NCBI GenBank assembly: GCA_900239685.1
Contig: OENT01000598.1
Location: 4,489-68,488 of the forward strand
Direction of reading: 5' to 3'
Source: Rotaria macrura
Lineage: Eukaryota > Rotifera > Eurotatoria > Philodinida > Philodinidae
DNA: 64,000 bases
Part shown: in pieces, positions 59,101 through 64,000 of the stretch
How the letters are laid out: the number at the start of each line of letters is the position of its first letter
Numbering within the stretch: position 1 is the first letter of the stretch
The notes under the pieces: generated by a model
The model's input: the letters and a program-made list of their open reading frames with translations, nothing else
What the model was told of the DNA's origin: nothing
The model's database searches: none
Translations under genes and position numbers: made by a program

Positions 59101-62100
59101 AGAACGGAAACGCCAAAGTGACACCCCTAGCCGCATGTATCAAGTTCTATAATGTGTCGGATACAAAACCTCTGATTAACTTTCTTGGACTTCAGTGAAA
59201 TATCTAAATGGAAACAGGCTTATGTCAAATACATAATGTTTTGGGATCGTGCACTAACGTCATAGGAATAGGAGGCATTGCACGTAAGCTACGATTAACG
59301 TTCCGCAATAGATGTCACCGATCTGGCTGATATTTTCACAGTAGATAGGAATAACGTATTTACGAATAAACTGAGAATTAAAGATCGAACGAATTAATCC
59401 CTCTGGACATATAGACGTCGAAATATGAGAGGGTTGGCGATATTTTAGAGTACTTTTCAGGACAACGCTTCTCAGTAAACTTCCATCTTCTAAATAAAAA
59501 GAAGAGTTATGGAAGAAATTTTGTCTGACAGCAACATCATTGATGCTGGGCTTTATTTTCATGCTAATGAAAGTTCCATATCGTCGAAGATTTTTGAACC
59601 GGCTCTATAGACCCTACCAAGAAACACTGACCTCAAAGATAAGGTTAGTTGGTCGGGTCAGCACGCTAACATTTTTCGACTGTACTCTTATTTGAAAGAG
59701 CACGTCAAGATGCATCGAATGGCGTTTTCAAAACTTTGTGATATTGAAGTTTGGTAGCAGAAAATTTTCGAACAATACGAAAAGTACCGAACATTTCACG
59801 TCATTCTAAGTACGAGTAAATTGATTCTTCTATCAAGCGCTATATTTGAAATGAAAGGCCGCATCGACAAATCTTTAAATTCAAAATTTCAACTCATTTT
59901 GACTCATTGATGAAAAATGGTGAAGGATTCATTTTTCGTATCTTACTGAAGCATATTTACTGTATTTCATTTTTGATCATATTTCTGCTAGAATATTTCC
60001 CATTAGAAAAACGTTTTCGAATGTTTACTACGCGTGTCATGTAGCTCCTAACGAGCATTGAAAACAGATAGAACAATTTGGAATATTAACTAACTTTTAC
60101 AAAGATACCACTTCTTTTGAAATTTCTTCTTCCATTTTCGATTTTCTGCCCGACATTTTGCGAACATAAAGATCACAATAAGAAAAGTTTATGGTGAAAA
60201 TAGCTAACCATTTGGTAGGTTCCTTAGGGAAATATGGACATGCGAAAAATTAGGAGCATCGAATGCCCTAAAAAAATTTATGAAAAACGAATCCTTCACC
60301 ATTTTTCATCACTGAGTCTAAATGAGTTGAAATTTTGAATTTAAGGATTTGTCGATGTGGGCTTTCATTTCAAATATAGCGTTTGATACAAGAATCAATT
60401 TACTCGTACTTAGAATGACGTGAAATGTTCGGTACTTTTCGTATTGTTCGAAAATTTTCTGCTACCAAACTTCAATATCACAAAGTTTTGAAAACGCCAT
60501 TCGATGCATCTTGACGTGCTCTTTCAAATAAGAGTACAGTCGAAAAATGTTAGCGTGCTGACCCGACCAACTAACCTTATCTTTGAGGTCAGTGTTTCTT
60601 GGTAGGGTCTATAGAGCCGGTTCAAAAATCTTCGACGATATGGAACTTTCATTAGCATGAAAATAAAGCCCAGCATCAATGATGTTGCTGTCAGACAAAA
60701 TTTCTTCCATAACTCTTCTTTTTATTTAGAAGATGGAAGTTTACTGAGAAGCGTTGTCCTGAAAAGTACTCTAAAATATCGCCAACCCTCTCATATTTCG
60801 ACGTCTATATGTCCAGAGGGATTAATTCGTTCGATCTTTAATTCTCAGTTTATTCGTAAATACGTTATTCCTATCTACTGTGAAAATATCAGCCAGATCG
60901 GTGACATCTATTGCGGAACGTTGGTCGTAGCTTACGTGCAATGCATCTTAGTTATTAGAGAACTTGACATATTTTTTAGCAAATTTATTTGAATAGTACG
61001 ACTGCCTATTTTACTGAAATTTTACGAAGCCATGAGAAGGGTTTGAGGACAATATGTTGTGTCAATTCGTCTTGTTGTTTTATATCTCAATCTGTGCAGT
61101 TTTTGTTTCTTTCCCATTTCTACATGAACAAGGTCACTGCGATGTCGATAACTGGTTGTTATCGAAATGCTTCTGTTTCCCATTCAGTTCTTTGCATGTG
61201 ACACGAAACGTTTCGCGTCAATTGATCGATTTTATATTTGTCTTCTGGTTTTTCATTTGTCTAGATCTTAGTGGTGAATTATCTCCGTCAGCAGTTGCTT
61301 ATTTAACTGAATTATTTCGCCGTTTCGATAGTGACAATGATTCGTGTTTAACATTAAATGAATTAAATCAATTGTTTGATTCTTTAATCGATGTCATACC
61401 TAAAGTGTCTCCGTTATTATTGAATATAAAACATTGTATCTATCTTCGTCTATCTTTAACATCGGCGAAAGTTCCATTATTAACATTGTCCGGTTTCCTC
61501 GCTCAATGGTTTTTTCTTGCTCACAGTCAACCATCATTGGCGTATTCATATTTATTTCAACTAGGTTACTCCTATGGCCTATCCTATACTGAGGAAACAA
61601 GTTTGCCATCCCGTATGACATACATATGTCATGTTTATGGTATGCCGGAATCTGGTAAAAGTTCATTTTTAAAACGATTTGTTTCTTCAACGATCTATCA
61701 AGTTCGTCATTCGTCAGATCTAGCTGAAAAAACTAATAATAAAACGAAAGCATTTTTCTTATGTGATTATTTATCGACCTCTTCAATTAAACAAACGAAA
61801 TATTACGCTATTGATTTTGTTCGTGTTTTAAACGAAACAAAATGTTTAATATTAGAAGAATGTCATGTTAATGACATCGAAGAAAAACTTGTATTCAAAA
61901 ATGCCAACGTTAATTGTTTTCTTATTGATCGTACACATCCTCGAGCGTTTTCAAATGTCGCGACGATTTATCTTCAACAACATGTCTATCCACGTTTACC
62001 ATGCTTATTTATATTGACAAAAGCGGATCAACCGACAGTGAAGCAAGATTATCCATTGCCAATGGAATTCTTTTGTCGTCAACACAAAATACCTCTACCC

Positions 62101-62451
62101 ATCGATTATTCAGCTGTAACAGTTGTATCGATTTATTCGCATACCAATGATAATAATCAACAATTAACAACAAATAGTGAACACATGTCACAATCGTGGT
62201 TTACAACTTTACTGTTTCGCTCACAAAATAATACAACACGAACTTTAGAACCATATTCACCACGTGGCGATAAAACACGTCACCAAGATGATATTTATGT
62301 TCGTTTAGGATATTTATGTGTCTACCCAAAATTAAATTATTTTGCAAGTTCAACAAAAGATTTCTATAATACCGATGCTTTATTAAAATACTCACTATAT
62401 GCAAGTGTGGTTACTTTAGGATTGGTGACTGTTGCACGAATGTTTCGATAA
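56112..62451 (+). CDS. RHOT1: mitochondrial Rho GTPase (Miro/RHOT)
   Basis: Exons 56112-57129 and 61265-62451 join (G|AT, Asp) to 734 residues, longer than the usual 620-660. Miro is a tail-anchored outer-mitochondrial-membrane GTPase linking mitochondria to motors through Milton/TRAK (known). The N-terminal GTPase has P-loop GDDNVGRTS, with Arg18 in place of the invariant Lys, and NKCD at 147-150. About 20 extra residues (PMECPSPNPLLQSSRS) precede the conserved AHVICLVYA. EF-hand 1 starts near 234 (DQDNDQLLNDLE) and EF-hand 2 near 361 (DSDNDSCLTLNE); both keep calcium ligands. The C-terminal GTPase P-loop is GMPESGKSS (about 465), with TKAD as its G4-like motif. The last 23 residues form a membrane anchor ending ARMFR. 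The ATG at 56112 is preceded by TTTGTTTCAG, so a 5' splice or trans-splice event is likely. The 4135 bp intron holds a MITE and a large inverted repeat. Confidence 0.95.
58962..59129. mobile_element. hAT-like MITE in the Miro intron
   Basis: A 168 bp element begins TAGGGGTGTCA and ends with its exact inverse, TGACACCCCTA. Next inside, GTTCCCGTTCCCAAGAA and CAAGAACGGAAACG are partly complementary. The flanks GCCGAAAG (58954-58961) and GCCGCATG (59130-59137) agree at 6 of 8 positions, fitting a decayed 8 bp hAT target duplication. There is no coding capacity. Confidence 0.7.
59260..59562 (-). CDS. hypothetical 100-residue frame in left arm of inverted repeat
   Basis: The frame starts MKIKPSINDVAVRQNFFHNS and is unrecognised. 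About the first 95 residues match the frame in the other arm with one substitution (IV versus VV in the GTL-VAYVQC segment); the last five residues come from sequence outside the arm. No signal peptide, membrane segment or known motif was seen; two or three Cys (SICPEG, IYCEN, IYCG) are shared. It lies in a Miro intron, antisense to Miro. It may be part of a mobile element or a chance frame. Confidence 0.25.
   Translation of the reverse strand: MKIKPSINDVAVRQNFFHNSSFYLEDGSLLRSVVLKSTLKYRQPSHISTSICPEGLIRSIFNSQFIRKYVIPIYCENISQIGDIYCGTLIVAYVQCLLFL
59275..60944. repeat. 1.67 kb inverted repeat (664 bp arms, 342 bp spacer) in the Miro intron
   Basis: Bases 59275-59938 are the reverse complement of 60281-60944 with a few scattered mismatches and no net insertion or deletion: paired coordinates always sum to 120219. 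The spacer 59939-60280 is unrelated between halves. Outside 59275 and 60944 similarity stops abruptly, and no target duplication is evident. Each arm carries the same open frame reading outward from the centre (listed separately). It could be a foldback transposon, a non-autonomous element with very long terminal repeats, or a recent inverted duplication. Confidence 0.85.
60657..60992 (+). CDS. hypothetical 111-residue frame in right arm of inverted repeat
   Basis: This is the counterpart of the frame in the left arm, starting with the same MKIKPSINDVAVRQNFFHNS and running past the end of the arm (60944) to a different C-terminus (ELDIFFSKFI). It lies on the sense strand inside the Miro intron, 270 bp before Miro exon 2. 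No homologous family was recognised. The ATG context and a length of about 100 codons are the only evidence for coding. Confidence 0.25.
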   Translation: MKIKPSINDVAVRQNFFHNSSFYLEDGSLLRSVVLKSTLKYRQPSHISTSICPEGLIRSIFNSQFIRKYVIPIYCENISQIGDIYCGTLVVAYVQCILVIRELDIFFSKFI

Positions 62452-64000
62452 ATGAAAAACAACAAGCGAGAGCAGGAAACGTACTTTTTCTTTCGTTTTT
62501 ATTGATCTGTCGTGTATATCAATCTGTGTGTGCGTGTAGATATATTCTTTTTTGGAAATCCAATGTTCAATCTCAATGTTTCAAAATCGACTGCTTGAGT
62601 TAGATATGGTACAACCAATCGAACGTATGCAAAATTAGCACAGATAATAAAATGACAAGTGTTTCAACGAGAGATGGTAGTTAGAGAATATTTCTCAGTT
62701 TTCTTTGTTCCGAAAGTTTACAGTTGAATTTTAATATATCGTGTTGCTTGTAATGAGCTATGAATGTGTTGACGAAACTATATTTTCTACTCATCAAAAC
62801 ATGGTAATTTTATCAACATTCGAGAAAGTTGAAGTTCGAATAAGAAAATTTTCTCCTGAAACCCAGTTTTATTTCAGTGGGAGATAGAAAAGAAAAATAT
62901 GCTTTAATTCGATACATCCTCAAACACGAGAATAGAATTTACCTACTGTTTGTGATTAATATAGAAATTGTACTCTGCGTGAAGTATTCTGTTAGACGTC
63001 AAACAATTAAAAACTCTGATTATTTTTTACAATCAACTATAAGACCACTTGAATATACTTTTCGACGTCACACTAGTTTACATGGCAAACAGAACATTAT
63101 TCTACCAAGAATTAGCGAGAGCAGTTCGATATGATGTTCAAGGTAGTTATTTCTGGTTAAAACGAGCATGATAATTTCAACCACCGATTGATAACTAATT
63201 TAAGATTTAGGAATATTTCCTCGTTAGTAAAATAAATGCAAATTTTCGCACGTTTTTTGATTATTTTAAAAAATCTAATCATAAAAGATGCATTATTAAA
63301 ATAATTTAAAAATCGGCATCATCATGTTTACAAATCTGTTCTTATTTTCTTGATCGTTAGAACGAATGATCTTATTTTTTTTCTAGTTCAGATGTCTAAT
63401 CTAGTTTAACGACTAATAAATCATATAAAGCATTTCCGTGCATTGAGTCATAAAAAGTCTAGTAATGCTAGTCGATTGGACTGAAACGACAGTGGTCTTT
63501 TTACCGCTGAATTGACTATGTTACGTTAGAAGTCGAATTAACAAAATCTCTTAAACAATCTATTTAACTCTATGAAATGTTGTCGACTATAGTATTAGTG
63601 AATTATACGCTTACGGTAAATGCTAAACGATGAAAAAGAAAAAACAAGGTCGAGCATATTTACTGTCTAGAATAAGTCTTTCTTTCTTTTTTCATAGTGT
63701 TATTTATTTTCTGTACTTGTATTAAACGACTTGGCGGACAGATCCGTCTCGAGCTTGTGACTTACTCAACGAGCATCTGTAAGAAATAGAAAAAGTTCAA
63801 CGTTGTTCTTGTTTCTTTCAGAGAATATGTTTTGAAGAACGAAAAATTCTTCTGAGAGCAAAAAACAATTGCTTTCTTAATATGAACTGAATTGTATCGA
63901 ATAAAAACGTCTATAGATCCGAAATAGAACGTTGCTCAAGTCACATTAATTTATGAACATGGACTCAACTGATCGCAAAGGTCTGTCTTCTTGTTTTTGT
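62452..64000. other. Miro 3' UTR and downstream sequence
   Basis: An AATAAA at 62648-62653, about 195 bases after the Miro stop, is a plausible polyadenylation signal. Beyond it no gene was recognised. The short open frame at 62877-63134 has no motif. Confidence 0.45.
62648..62653 (+). terminator. candidate Miro polyadenylation signal
   Basis: The hexamer AATAAA lies within GATAATAAAATGAC, about 195 bases after the TAA stop of Miro. It is the first canonical hexamer after the stop. Confidence 0.45.

Noticed and set aside
61054-61264. Apparent N-terminal, membrane-like extension of Miro exon 2
   Set aside because: The frame is open by chance. TTTGTCTAG at 61256-61264 is a good acceptor, and joining to 57129 restores the Miro EF-hand region.
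62877-63134. 85-codon plus-strand frame downstream of Miro
   Set aside because: It opens without an ATG, has no family features and lies in A/T-rich flanking sequence.

Overview
The window is nuclear DNA of an invertebrate animal. It is AT-rich. It carries spliced genes with mostly 50-80 bp GT-AG introns, and families confined to or typical of Metazoa: a three-unit EML protein, a NET (noc/elbow, ZNF503/703) zinc finger, a PPM1D/Wip1 phosphatase, a neuronal-calcium-sensor protein, a synergin-gamma protein and mitochondrial Rho (Miro). Small introns, relics of duplicated genes and start codons sitting directly behind splice acceptors fit a bdelloid rotifer best. That placement is inference; no diagnostic marker is present.

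Layout. (1) About 0.7-12.4 kb, minus: an EML5/6-type microtubule-associated WD40 protein of about 34 exons, whose last blade lies beyond the left edge. (2) 14.36-15.25 kb, plus: a compact two-exon NET zinc-finger protein. (3) 17.48-22.23 kb, minus: an NCS/KChIP-like EF-hand protein, two coding exons around a 3.9 kb intron holding a hAT-like MITE. (4) 22.47-32.88 kb, minus: a decayed exportin-2 (CSE1L/CAS) gene, recognisable along most of its length but broken by stops and frameshifts. (5) 33.8-34.3 and 39.95-40.4 kb, minus: two intronless RNA polymerase subunit RPB6 genes whose sense codons are identical base for base while their flanks are unrelated. A faint eIF2-beta-like relic lies between them. 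(6) 40.58-46.99 kb, minus: synergin gamma, five exons, one 4.4 kb intron holding a foldback element; RPB6 copy 2 follows it after 179 bp. (7) 47.59-53.33 kb, plus: PPM1D, nine exons, head-to-head with synergin. (8) 56.11-62.45 kb, plus: Miro, two coding exons around a 4.1 kb intron that holds a hAT-like MITE and a 1.67 kb inverted repeat with the same 100-codon frame in both arms.

The intact genes are housekeeping, cytoskeletal, signalling and trafficking functions with no evident shared pathway. The most notable points are: the RPB6 pair with identity limited to coding sequence; the synergin-RPB6 spacing and the ATGs flush with acceptors, which suggest spliced-leader trans-splicing; the palindrome in Miro; the Lys-to-Arg change in the Miro N-terminal P-loop; and the CSE1L relic. 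All protein assignments come from reading translations against remembered family features; no database search was run.
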